Shown: in pieces, positions 46,039 through 54,065 of the stretch
Position numbering within the stretch: the stretch's first letter is position 1
Layout of the letters: each line of letters begins with the position of its first letter
DNA from: Georgenia soli
GTDB taxonomy: Bacteria > Actinomycetota > Actinomycetes > Actinomycetales > Actinomycetaceae
Assembly (NCBI RefSeq): GCF_002563695.1
Contig: NZ_PDJI01000001.1
Span: forward strand, 1-64,000
DNA length: 64,000 bases
Direction: 5' to 3'
The notes under the pieces: generated by a model
What the model was told of the DNA's origin: nothing
The model's input: only the letters and a program-made list of their open reading frames with translations
Databases searched by the model: none
Made by a program: the position numbers and the translations under genes

Positions 46039-47264
46039 GCAACGTTTCCAGCCCGTCGATCGTGGTGGTCAGCGATGACCTCACGGGCGCCGTCGCCGCC
46101 GCCGCAGAGGCGGCGCGCGGCGGTGCTACCACCGACGTGCGCGCTTGGTCGGCGGTCTCGGCGACGCCGGTCGAGGCCGACGCGCTCGTGATCGATACCC
46201 ACAGCCGGCTTACCCCCGAACCGGTGGCCGCTGCACGCGTCGCGGACCTCGCCTGCAACCTCGCCGCGCGGTTCCCCCAAGCGCTGCCCTACAAGCGCGT
46301 CGACAGCCTGCTGCGCGGCAACACCGCCGTAGAGGTGGAAACTTGGGCAGCAGCAGTGCAGCGCCCCGCGATCGTGGCCGTCGGCGCACCGGCCTACGCG
46401 ATCACGACACTGCGCGGCATCCAGCACAAGAACGGCGTGGCCATCGATGTCGACGACGGCAACCTTGACGGCACCCGCCGGCACCCGATCGCACTCCTGG
46501 CTGCGGAGCACATCGACATCGAACGCCTCCGCGCACCCGACCTGGTCCGACAGCTCGAGCACATCACGGCTTCCGGCAGGCACGCCGTCGTGGACACCGC
46601 GGAGGTCTCCGACCTGCAGCATCTCTCCAAAGCCGTCGTCTCGATGTCGCAGCCTGTGGGTCTCGTCGGCTCGTACGGATTGCTCGGCGCGTGGGTGGAA
46701 GCGCTGCGTGCGGCGGATCGCATGGTCGTGGACCACCCCCCGGCGCTCGTTGTCGCGACCAGTTATCGCGCCGCCACCAGGCAACAAATAGAAGCCTTCG
46801 GTCAGGGGTCGAACGTGGCCGTCGTCGACGGCACGGCAGCCGTCGCCGATGCGGTCGACGAGGCGGTGAACGCCTTGGGTCGGGGGAAGCACGTCGCGAT
46901 CACCACCGTAGGTAGGGATGTTGCCTTCGAGCCGCGCCCCGACGTGGCGATCCACGCTGCGCAGATCGTGGCGCGCGTGCTCATGCAGCGCACACCCTCG
47001 GGACTCGTCCTTCTCGGTGGGGAGGTCTCGTCCGCGCTCGTCGGCATGCTTCGCCCTGACCATCTCGAGGTCCTCAGCGAGCCCTGGCCGGCCACGCCCG
47101 TTATGCGTGTGGTCGGCGGCAGCAACGACGGCCTGCTCGCGGTGATCCAGTCCGGGTCCCAGGGCGAGCACACCCGCACCATCCACGCCGTCGAGATGCT
47201 CTCGGCCATCGCCGCCGGACGCATGACCCCACCGATCAGCACGCTCACAGGAGGACGTCCATGA
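46035..47264 (+). CDS. DUF1537 four-carbon acid sugar kinase (copy 2, divergent)
   Basis: 409 residues; GTG 46035 overlaps the MFS stop. DDLTGA (about 14-19) and YKRVDSLLRGN match the N-domain. In the C-domain VLLGGEVSSALVGM is recognisable, but the PGVP and K-x-G-x-FG motifs of the family are replaced (PWPATP, IQSGSQGE), so nucleotide binding may differ from copy 1. Coupled to PdxA2 downstream (start overlaps by 4 bp). Expected to phosphorylate a C4 sugar acid for it. Confidence 0.83.
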   Translation: MSNVSSPSIVVVSDDLTGAVAAAAEAARGGATTDVRAWSAVSATPVEADALVIDTHSRLTPEPVAAARVADLACNLAARFPQALPYKRVDSLLRGNTAVEVETWAAAVQRPAIVAVGAPAYAITTLRGIQHKNGVAIDVDDGNLDGTRRHPIALLAAEHIDIERLRAPDLVRQLEHITASGRHAVVDTAEVSDLQHLSKAVVSMSQPVGLVGSYGLLGAWVEALRAADRMVVDHPPALVVATSYRAATRQQIEAFGQGSNVAVVDGTAAVADAVDEAVNALGRGKHVAITTVGRDVAFEPRPDVAIHAAQIVARVLMQRTPSGLVLLGGEVSSALVGMLRPDHLEVLSEPWPATPVMRVVGGSNDGLLAVIQSGSQGEHTRTIHAVEMLSAIAAGRMTPPISTLTGGRP

Positions 47265-48247
47265 ACGACAAGCCCATCATCGGCATCACCGTCGGAGACC
47301 CGGCAAGCATCGGCCCGGAAATTGTGCTCGCCGCCGCGGCCGATCAAGAGGTCGTCGAGTCCTGCAGGCCTTTACTAATCGGTGACATCGAGAACCTGCG
47401 CGCGACCGCGTCGACCGTCGGACTCGACGTCACACTCGTCGACGTCGACGAGCACGGTTTCACGGACGGTGCAATCGCCGTCAAACAGGTCGGATCCGTC
47501 GGAGCCGTTCCACTCGGCGTCGAGTCAGCAGTTACGGGCCAGGCCTCGTACGACTACATCGCCTCGGGCGTGGAACTCGCTCTCTCCGGCGCCATCGAGA
47601 ATCTTGTGACAGCACCGATCAGCAAGTCCGCGCTACGCCTCGCCGACAAGGGGCACCTCGGCCATACAGAACTGCTTGCGGAGCTCACCGACTCACCGTG
47701 GTCACTCACGTACTTCACCGTGCGGGACCTGCGGGTGCTTTTCCTCACCCGTCACCTGTCACTGCGTGACGCGATCGACTCCATCGATCAAGACCTCATC
47801 ATCCGCACGGTGGAACGCTTTGTGAGCGTCTCTGACATGGTGGGACTGCCCTCGCCCTCCATCGCACTCCAAGCGATGAACCCGCACGGCGGCGAGGGCG
47901 GTCTGTTCGGCACCGAAGAGATCGAAATTCTCACGCCCGCGGTCGCTGAGGCGCAGCGCCGCGGCTACGACGTCCATGGACCGGTCCCCGCCGACTCGGT
48001 CTTCGCGTTGGCCGCCCAGGGGCGCTACGACGTCGTGCTCTCGCTGTACCACGACATCGCTGCGGGAGTTTGCAAGAGCATCGACTTCCACGGCACGGTC
48101 AGCACCACCCTCGGGCTGCCGTTCCTTCGGTTCTCGGTCGATCACGGCACCGCGTTCGACATCGCAGGCAAGGGCATAGCAGACGCGCGGAACATGACGC
48201 AGACCGTCCTGACTGCAGCGTCGTACGCCGGGGTACGAGCACGGTGA
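47261..48247 (+). CDS. PdxA2-like 4-phospho-hydroxyacid dehydrogenase (copy 2)
   Basis: 328 residues. GDPASIGPEI, GHTELLAEL, LTRHLSLRDAI, AMNPHGGEGGLFGTEE, LYHDIAAGVCKSIDFHGTVSTTLGLPF and SVDHGTAFDIAGKGIA. The three metal-ligand histidines are intact, unlike copy 1. The DFHGTVSTTLGLP segment is typical of PdxA2 enzymes that act on threonate or erythronate 4-phosphate, giving dihydroxyacetone phosphate and CO2. Last gene of locus 2, overlapping the kinase. A role in vitamin B6 synthesis is unlikely here. Confidence 0.88.
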   Translation: MNDKPIIGITVGDPASIGPEIVLAAAADQEVVESCRPLLIGDIENLRATASTVGLDVTLVDVDEHGFTDGAIAVKQVGSVGAVPLGVESAVTGQASYDYIASGVELALSGAIENLVTAPISKSALRLADKGHLGHTELLAELTDSPWSLTYFTVRDLRVLFLTRHLSLRDAIDSIDQDLIIRTVERFVSVSDMVGLPSPSIALQAMNPHGGEGGLFGTEEIEILTPAVAEAQRRGYDVHGPVPADSVFALAAQGRYDVVLSLYHDIAAGVCKSIDFHGTVSTTLGLPFLRFSVDHGTAFDIAGKGIADARNMTQTVLTAASYAGVRAR

Positions 48248-48274
48248 TGTCCCGCTGATCCGTGCAGTTCCCTG

Positions 48275-48950
48275 CTAAAGCTGCCACGACGATGCCTCAC
48301 GCGCTCCGGCTGCATCAACGGTGCGTAGCGCCTTGTCGACCAGTGTCCTGACGTAGCGCTCCAGGTCGTCCTCGAGCTCCTCGCGGGTCGCCCCGAGCGG
48401 CGCGATCACCAGGTGGAAAACCAGCGCACCCTCACTCATGTCGAGCAGCTGCCCGCTGTCCGTGTCCTCCGGCAGCTCGCCGTCGATGACGGCCCGCAGG
48501 ATGCGAGCCACGATCGGGAGCGTGCCGCGCGTGATCGACTCTCGCCGGATCTCCTGGAAGTCCTCCGGGTGGGTGATCGCGCCGGCTGCGATGTGGAGCA
48601 TCGTTGGCGCGTGCGGGCCCAGCAGCAGGCGCCCCCGGGCGAGGCAGTACTCGATGAGGTACTCGCGCAGCGGCCGGCCGTCGTCGACGGGGTTCTCGCG
48701 CCGGGTCTCGAAGTAGCGAACCGCCTCGAGGAGCAGTGCGCGCTTGGTCTTCCAGCGCAGGTAGATCGTGGACTTCCCGATCCCGGCGTGGGTGGCGACC
48801 GCGTCGATGCTCAGGCCGGCCCAGCCATGCTGGCCGAAAACGGCGAGCACCGCCTCATAACTGCGAGGCTCGACGTCGGCTTGCCGTTGGGCGGCCCGGC
48901 GCTCGTCCTGCCGGTCGATCGGTGCCGGTCTCCGTCGGCTGCGTCGCCAT
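48275..48950 (-). pseudogene. TetR-family regulator with frameshift near its N-terminus
   Basis: The body (LAVFGQHGWAGLSIDAVATHAGIGKSTIYLRWKTKRALLLEAV...) is a normal TetR protein with a C-terminal ligand domain, readable from GTG 48850 (191 residues), but that start would cut off the first helix. The natural ATG appears to be at 48950, overlapping the resolvase stop (TAATG), and reads MATQPTETGTDRPAGRAPGR before running out of frame with the body. One single-base indel between 48950 and 48860 would join them. Either a pseudogene or a sequencing error; the GTG form may retain weak function. Confidence 0.6.
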
Positions 48951-49525
48951 TACCAGGCCTGTTCCGCGAGGTGACGGTAGACCGTCGCTCGAGAGACGCC
49001 GAGCGCTTTGGCGATCTGGGTCGGCGTCTCCCCTCTCGCACGCCGGGCCCTGGCGGCGGCGAGTTTGTCGCCGTCCATCACCGTCGGGCGGCCGCCGATC
49101 CGCCCCTGCTCGCGCGCAGCCGCGAGGCCGGCCATCGTCCGTTTGTGATTGAGGTCGCGCTCAAGCTCAGCGAAGGCGGCCATGATGGTGAAGAAAAACT
49201 TCCCCTCCCCCCGCGGCGTGTAGGTGCCGGCAAGCGTGCCCGTGAGGACCCGCAGACCGATCCCGCGGTCGCTGAGGTTGTCGGCCACCGTGAGGATCTC
49301 CCTGGTCGACCGGCCCAGCCGGTCCAGCTTCCACACCACGAGGGTGTCCGTGCCGTCGCGCAGGTAGTCCAGCGCCTGCTCCAGCCCGGGGCGCTTGCTC
49401 GAGCGGCTACTGATCTTCTCCTCGAAGATCCGAATGCAACCGGCGGCCTGGAGGGCGTCGCGCTGCAACTGGACGTCCTGGGCGTTGGTGGACACCCGTG
49501 CAAGGCCGATTAGATTCTGCGTCAC
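48950..49525 (-). CDS. Serine recombinase, Tn3-type resolvase/invertase
   Basis: 191 residues. The nucleophile is Ser12 in GLARVST; QRDALQAAGC, LVVWKLDRLGRS and GKFFFTIMAAFAELERDLNHKRTMAGLAAAREQGRIGGRP follow the family order, and the C-terminal HTH (TPTQIAKALGVSRATVYRHL) binds the res site. Full length and probably active. No Tn3 transposase is nearby, so it may be a leftover of a transposon or a plasmid multimer resolution gene. A res-like region with repeated GTCTCA lies just upstream. Confidence 0.92.
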   Translation of the reverse strand: MTQNLIGLARVSTNAQDVQLQRDALQAAGCIRIFEEKISSRSSKRPGLEQALDYLRDGTDTLVVWKLDRLGRSTREILTVADNLSDRGIGLRVLTGTLAGTYTPRGEGKFFFTIMAAFAELERDLNHKRTMAGLAAAREQGRIGGRPTVMDGDKLAAARARRARGETPTQIAKALGVSRATVYRHLAEQAW

Positions 49526-49534
49526 CGCCCAAGC

Positions 49535-49637
49535 GTCTCAGAAACATGTCTCGGAACCCGCCGCGACACAACTACTATTGAGACGTGTTTTGGACGCCAT
49601 GCAGCGGACCTTTCGGTTACGGTTCGCGTCCGTCTCA
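49535..49637. other. res-like site of the serine resolvase
   Basis: Between the resolvase start and the HIT gene stop. GTCTCA or its complement occurs at 49535, 49579 (TGAGAC) and 49632, with partners GTCTCG (49548) and GTTTTGGAC (49587) suggesting three partly inverted subsites, the layout of a Tn3-type res. The subsite boundaries are not certain. Confidence 0.45.
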
Positions 49638-49717
49638 TAACCGAACCTTTGTAGGCATCGCCCGGGCGTGCGGACTCAAGCCGCGCGGGGAGTCGAAGGA
49701 ACAGTAGCCCCTGATCT

Positions 49718-50623
49718 TCAGAGCGCTGACACGGCCAGTACCCCTGCTCCCAGGAGGAGTAGGGCGATGTAGAACGGAGCGATTGACCACGACACCCAAA
49801 TCGACCGCTCAGGAACGTACCTGTGGACAGCGGCCTTCCACTTGGTGGCCGTCGGCGCGTTCTCGGGAAGGGGTTCGTCGGCGTCCACCGGGTTGAGGGT
49901 GAACAGCGGGACCCGGCGGCTGGAGCGTGCGACGGTGTCGTACAGCCTACGGTACTGCTTCTCGCTGCGGAGGTAGTTCGCATCGAGGTACGCGAACAGC
50001 ACCACCGACACCATTCCGAGGGCCGCGAGTGGCCAGGAGTCCTGGGTGAGGGCGAAGCCAAAGGTGGCGGTGACGATCGGGAGCAGCCAGCCCTTTGCCG
50101 AGGAGGAGGCTGCCGACTGCCTCGTGATCACGGCCTGGATGTAGTCGAGGTGCTTGCGTCTGTCCTCCGGCGCGAGCGGCGGTTCGACCGAGGCGGCGAG
50201 CTGTTGCACCGCGCCACGGACGTCGCGCATCGCGCGTTCTTTCGACGCCTCCGAGTAATCCGTCTGCGCCGGCCAGATCGGCCCCATAGCGTCGTCTGTC
50301 CACCGCGGCACGAGGTGTACGTGGAGGTGTTGGACCGTCTGTGTCGCGGCCTCGCCGTTGGACTGGATGACGTTCAGCCCTTCTGGCCTCATCGCCTCAC
50401 GGATCGCCTCGGCCAGGAGCAGTGCCGCACGGGAGAGATGGGATGCCTCGTCGAGCTCTAGGCCCCAGATGTCCGGCACGTGCCGCCGCGGCACCACGAG
50501 CACGTGCCCGAGCACCGCCGGCTCCGTCGGGAAGAAAGCGACGACGTTCTCGTCGCGGTACACCTCAAGGACGTCGGAATCGTCACGATCGACGATGCCG
50601 CAGAACCCGCAGGATGTGCTCAC
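49718..50623 (-). CDS. HIT-domain protein fused to a membrane domain
   Basis: 301 residues. Residues 1-125 form a HIT hydrolase/transferase domain: a CGFC pair (5-8), GHVLVVPRRH and the H-x-H-x-H motif (H99, H101, H103) in QHLHVHLVPRW. From about 150 comes a different part with hydrophobic helices near 179-215 (WLLPIVTATFGFALT...LAALGMVSVVLFAYLDANYLRSEKQYRRLYDTV) and 277-297. HIT proteins bind or cleave nucleotides (ApnA, AMP-ester or NAD derivatives). Its ATG overlaps the stop of the TIR gene (ATGA). The membrane part could be a pore effector and the HIT part its sensor or antidote; this is inference. Confidence 0.8.
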   Translation of the reverse strand: MSTSCGFCGIVDRDDSDVLEVYRDENVVAFFPTEPAVLGHVLVVPRRHVPDIWGLELDEASHLSRAALLLAEAIREAMRPEGLNVIQSNGEAATQTVQHLHVHLVPRWTDDAMGPIWPAQTDYSEASKERAMRDVRGAVQQLAASVEPPLAPEDRRKHLDYIQAVITRQSAASSSAKGWLLPIVTATFGFALTQDSWPLAALGMVSVVLFAYLDANYLRSEKQYRRLYDTVARSSRRVPLFTLNPVDADEPLPENAPTATKWKAAVHRYVPERSIWVSWSIAPFYIALLLLGAGVLAVSAL

Positions 50624-51105
50624 CGACGGACCTTCGCCTGGGCGACCCAGCCCTCCAAGTTATTGACGAGGTTCGCGTAGGTCGCCTTGGTGTCGATGTT
50701 GCCCCACCAATCCGTGCGCGTCGGGTCGAACACCGGGATGCCGCTGACCCCCGACGCCTTGTCGAACGGGTTAGCACCGGCACGGTCGGCGCTACCGAAA
50801 GACGACAGGCCGTGGATGCGGACCCCCACCAGCGGCTTCTTCTCCTGCCACGCCTTCTCGATTTCGTAGATCACCCACTCACGCCCGGCCGTCTCCTGGC
50901 CGATGAGAACCACGACGGCGCGCTTGTAGCGCATCTCCTTATCGATCCAGTTGACGATGGCCCGCTGACCGCGGCGCTTCACTTCCTCCCACTGCTGGGA
51001 CTTAAGCATCGGCTGGCCCTGCAGTGCCCGGATGTGGCGCACGAGTTGGACCCGGTTCACGTCCCGCTCGTAATGGAAGGAGTAGAACACCGTCTTAATC
51101 GCCAC
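50620..51105 (-). CDS. TIR-like protein of the ThsB (DUF1863/MTH538) type
   Basis: 161 residues from GTG 51105 with GAGGAAAG upstream; the longer frame runs into non-coding bases. VFYSFHYERDVNRVQLVRHI at the start, VVVLIGQETAGREWVIYEIEKAW in the middle and GNIDTKATYANLVNNLEGWV at the end match the ThsB-type TIR family of the Thoeris system. The Glu in WVIYE (E81) corresponds by position to the NADase residue. Such TIRs make a cyclic ADP-ribose-like signal on phage infection. Overlaps the HIT-membrane gene by 4 bp; no ThsA with SIR2/SLOG or Macro domain is present. Confidence 0.85.
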   Translation of the reverse strand: MAIKTVFYSFHYERDVNRVQLVRHIRALQGQPMLKSQQWEEVKRRGQRAIVNWIDKEMRYKRAVVVLIGQETAGREWVIYEIEKAWQEKKPLVGVRIHGLSSFGSADRAGANPFDKASGVSGIPVFDPTRTDWWGNIDTKATYANLVNNLEGWVAQAKVRR

Positions 51106-51284
51106 GTCAGTCTTTCCTCTTCTCGGATAGCGCCGCTCGGCTCTTCGATTTGAGCGTATGGGCAACCACTGACACACCCCGAGCAGGTGGCGACGTTTGG
51201 GGCCACGTTCCGGGTGCGCCTCGTTCGACGTGTTGGCGTCAAGGCTCGTCGAGCATCTGCCAAGACGGGCCGCACAGGCAAAGG

Positions 51285-51920
51285 TCACTGCGCCGGAAGG
51301 TACCCAACCTGGATCGACTTGATCTGGCTCTCTGGGAGGACGACTACTTGCCAGCCCTCTGGCCGCTCTTGCAGCGGCCCGTTGGGTCGTTTACGGAGAA
51401 GCGGCGAACCAAGTGCGATCCCTCGCTGATCGTCCTCCGGGTCGGAGTCAAACGCCTGCAAAGTCCCATGCCACACCGTGCCGTCAAGGAGCTCAACGGC
51501 AAGCTTGGGCGGGGGGCCATCGGAGGGCTTCCATTCGACAAATGCGCGGTGCCAAACTCGCACCCCTCGGATAGGGGCCTTCCCCGGCCACTTGCAGGCG
51601 GCCACGATCCAGGTGAGACCGCAAGCCAGGAGCGACGTCGCGAGCACCGCACCCACGTACGGCACGGCTGATACCGGTGAGGTGAGCGGATCACTCGAAC
51701 TGGCCCGAGCTGCGCGGTAGAGCGGGAGCCACACGAAGGCGAGCAAGAGCCCGGCGGATACCCCCGTCGCTAGAAGTGACGCGAGAATGACCCGTGAGAC
51801 CTCGATGAGCGCGGATTCCTTGACCGCAGGCACATACCGGGCTCGCTGGAGTTCCCACACGATCCCGGGAGCCAGCAGTAGCAGAAACGAAACGACTGCG
51901 GCGACGCTGCTCGGGATCAA
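51285..51920 (-). CDS. Membrane protein, DUF6338-like
   Basis: 211 residues. Helices at about 6-22 (AAVVSFLLLLAPGIVWEL), 43-64 (ILASLLATGVSAGLLLAFVWLPLY) and 88-107 (VSAVPYVGAVLATSLLACGLTWIV); then a cytoplasmic beta-rich part with VELLDGTVWHGTLQAFDSDPEDDQRGIALGSPLL, reminiscent of a small SH3/Lsm-like barrel. The N-terminal RKES-like phrase (VPAVKESALIEVSRVILASL) fits DUF6338 proteins. Overlaps the small gene upstream by 4 bp. Lies between the TIR gene and the restriction system in the same orientation, so it may belong to the defence island. Confidence 0.65.
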   Translation of the reverse strand: MIPSSVAAVVSFLLLLAPGIVWELQRARYVPAVKESALIEVSRVILASLLATGVSAGLLLAFVWLPLYRAARASSSDPLTSPVSAVPYVGAVLATSLLACGLTWIVAACKWPGKAPIRGVRVWHRAFVEWKPSDGPPPKLAVELLDGTVWHGTLQAFDSDPEDDQRGIALGSPLLRKRPNGPLQERPEGWQVVVLPESQIKSIQVGYLPAQ

Positions 51921-52054
51921 TCGTCCTCAGAGGGGTCGACTTCCTTCCCCTGCTTCTCCCCGTACTGGTAGGAGTACGAAGAGCCAAGCAGGCTCTTCTC
52001 CTCCAGCTGCTTTCCGCTCGTCGTCCAGCGATCACTACCGCTGTTCTGGCTCAT
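51917..52054 (-). CDS. 45-residue acidic protein coupled to the DUF6338-like gene
   Basis: Starts at ATG 52054 (GGAGA just upstream) and its stop overlaps the next gene's start by 4 bp. Sequence MSQNSGSDRWTTSGKQLEEK...SYQYGEKQGKEVDPSEDD: polar, no helix span, highly acidic end. Small soluble partner proteins of this kind are often found before DUF6338-type genes; function unknown. Confidence 0.6.
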   Translation of the reverse strand: MSQNSGSDRWTTSGKQLEEKSLLGSSYSYQYGEKQGKEVDPSEDD

Positions 52055-52172
52055 CTTCTCTCCGGGTCTCTGAAGTGATGGTGTCGTGCCAAGCGGCTGA
52101 CCCGCCGCCCGAGGAGTCAGGTTGCCACCCACCACCGACACAGACCTTGACGCCCCCGCGCGCGGACACTTG

Positions 52173-52784
52173 TCAGAGCCTCGAGCGGAGGTACTCGACG
52201 ACGTCCTGCTCGATATCGGCCTGGGATTCGGGACGTTGCGGGAAGTTCTCGGCCCATGGCCTGCCTGGGTGGAGGGTGTCCCAGCGTGAACGCACGCCGT
52301 TCCTCCGGCCGGCGCCGGGATCGTGGTTGCCGAAGCCGTCGACGACGGCGTTCCAGACCGGTCGGTGCCGGCGCAGCAGCGCGGACTCGCCCAGGGCGAT
52401 CCAGATGTCCTCGACGACTAGCCAGCGGGCGGCGAAGTCGGCGATGTCGAGGTTCGTGGCCGCTCGAACGCTGCCGGCGTGCTGGCGGATCCTGCTCGAG
52501 AGCGCACGCGTGTTGGAATGCGTCGCCACGTCCAGACCCCTGCGACCACCGGCTGGGACCGCCTTGCCGACGTAGATCGGCTCCTCGAACGCCCCGTCCC
52601 GGTTCTTCTCCGCAAGCAGCTCGTAGGCGGGGAAGGGCCCCGTGTAGTAGATCGCGTAGAGGCCGGCGCCCGTGAAGACGGGCACCGAGTCGAGAGGCGT
52701 GGGGGTCGACTCGATCATCCGGGTGACGATGCTGTGCGCGAGGTTCGTCATGTCGAGGGGATTGAACGGTCCAGCCCCGCTCAT
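52173..52784 (-). CDS. Eco29kI-like GIY-YIG restriction endonuclease
   Basis: 203 residues; ATG 52784 overlaps the methyltransferase stop (ATGA). GLYAIYYTG (41-49) and EPIYVGKA (68-75) form the GIY-YIG pair, followed by LSSRIRQH and GESALLRRHRPVWNAVVDGFGNHDPG with the Glu and Asn of the nuclease centre, as in the Eco29kI family. That family recognises CCGCGG; the specificity here is inferred. Together with the C5-methyltransferase it forms a type II restriction-modification system. Confidence 0.88.
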   Translation of the reverse strand: MSGAGPFNPLDMTNLAHSIVTRMIESTPTPLDSVPVFTGAGLYAIYYTGPFPAYELLAEKNRDGAFEEPIYVGKAVPAGGRRGLDVATHSNTRALSSRIRQHAGSVRAATNLDIADFAARWLVVEDIWIALGESALLRRHRPVWNAVVDGFGNHDPGAGRRNGVRSRWDTLHPGRPWAENFPQRPESQADIEQDVVEYLRSRL

Positions 52785-53998
52785 GCGCTCGCCTGCTCGT
52801 CCGCCGCCGCCGCCGCCTCGAGCGTCCGCCGCGCAGCGGCGTTCGCCCGCAGATCGGCCAGGGCGAGATGCTCGTGCACGGACGAGGCAACGATTTGGGC
52901 GAGCATGACGGGAACAGCGTTGCCCAGCTGTCGCATCGCCTCTCCCCAGGGTCCGTGGAGCCTGTACCGGTCGGGGAAGGTCTGCAGACGGGCGGCCTCG
53001 CGAACGGTGAAGTAGCGCACCGAGCCGTCGGGGTTGCGGAGCATGTTCTCGCCACCGGGCACTCCGTGAACTCCGGCCTTGAGCGCTTTGGCGGGGGCGT
53101 CGATGTAGGAGCCGGTGTGGCCGGGGTACGAGCGCGCGCCGGGCTGCAGGACGTGGTTGAGGAACCGGCGGGAGCCGTTGACGGTCGGTTCCGGGAGGTC
53201 CGAGATGGCGTCGCGGACGGTCCGCCACGGACGTAGCTCGGCGTCGGGCTGCTCCGCGAGACGCTTGCTCAGCGGTTCGACATGGAGCCGATCCTTCACG
53301 CGGACCTTGTGCCGTTCCCAGTACTCGCCGGAGGCCTGGACGCGGCGGAGTGCGTGCGCGGAGTGGGTGGGTTCGGGGAAGGACCACTCCGCGTCCACGT
53401 CCGACCGGAAGCCGACGAGGAAGACGCGCCAGCGCTGCTGGGGCACGCCGTAGTTGGCGGCGTTGACGAGGGTCGGGATGACGTTGTACTGCAGGTCCGA
53501 CCGGACGGAGGTGTGCTCGGCCTGGAGCCGCGCCAGGTGCTCAGCCCAGGTCTCGCCCTCGCGGCTGACGAGTTCGGGGTGAGCCAGACGCAGCTGAATG
53601 TAGGTGTAGTAGTCCGAGAAGGCGGAGCGGGTCAGTCCGCGGACGTTCTCGACGATGAACGCCCGGGGCCTCAGCGTCCGGATGACCTCGGCGGTCGCGG
53701 GAAACATGTCGCGGGGGTCGTCTGCCGCACGCCCCTTGCCGCCACCACTGAACGGCTGGCAGGGCGGCCCTCCACTGACAAGCGCCACGCCCTCTGGAAC
53801 GGCCGACCAGTCAACCTCGCGGACGTCACCCTCACGTACGTCCAGGCCCTGGACCAGGGGGTGGCCGGCCTCTTGGTTCTCGCGAAGGGTGTCGCAGGCC
53901 CAGCGATCCCACTCGGCGACAATCTCGGTGGTGAACCCGGCGAGGTGGGTGCCGAGAGCGAGGCCACCACCCCCAGCAAACAACTCCACGCTTCGCAT
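52781..53998 (-). CDS. DNA (cytosine-5-)-methyltransferase
   Basis: 405 residues from ATG 53998; the upstream frame has no site. Motif I MRSVELFAGGGGLALG, motif IV GGPPCQPFSGGGKG with catalytic Cys80, motif VI FIVENVRGL, motif VIII QQRWRVFLVGF and motif X GNAVPVMLAQIVA are all present. A normal C5-MTase with target recognition between VIII and IX (about residues 240-330). It protects the site cut by the GIY-YIG nuclease encoded downstream and would create T:G mismatches on deamination, which explains the nearby Vsr. Confidence 0.95.
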   Translation of the reverse strand: MRSVELFAGGGGLALGTHLAGFTTEIVAEWDRWACDTLRENQEAGHPLVQGLDVREGDVREVDWSAVPEGVALVSGGPPCQPFSGGGKGRAADDPRDMFPATAEVIRTLRPRAFIVENVRGLTRSAFSDYYTYIQLRLAHPELVSREGETWAEHLARLQAEHTSVRSDLQYNVIPTLVNAANYGVPQQRWRVFLVGFRSDVDAEWSFPEPTHSAHALRRVQASGEYWERHKVRVKDRLHVEPLSKRLAEQPDAELRPWRTVRDAISDLPEPTVNGSRRFLNHVLQPGARSYPGHTGSYIDAPAKALKAGVHGVPGGENMLRNPDGSVRYFTVREAARLQTFPDRYRLHGPWGEAMRQLGNAVPVMLAQIVASSVHEHLALADLRANAAARRTLEAAAAADEQASA

Positions 53999-54065
53999 GA
54001 CCGCGATGGTATAAGGACCCCACCCACATCTAACTGACCGACATGGCCCGCGAGACACTGGGCCG

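Noticed and set aside
48950..49640. Complete Tn3 transposon
   Set aside because: Only a resolvase and res-like site are seen; no Tn3 transposase gene or 38-bp terminal repeats were found nearby.
49718..51105. Canonical Thoeris system
   Set aside because: A ThsB-type TIR is present but there is no SIR2/SLOG ThsA or Macro-membrane protein; only the HIT-membrane protein is coupled.
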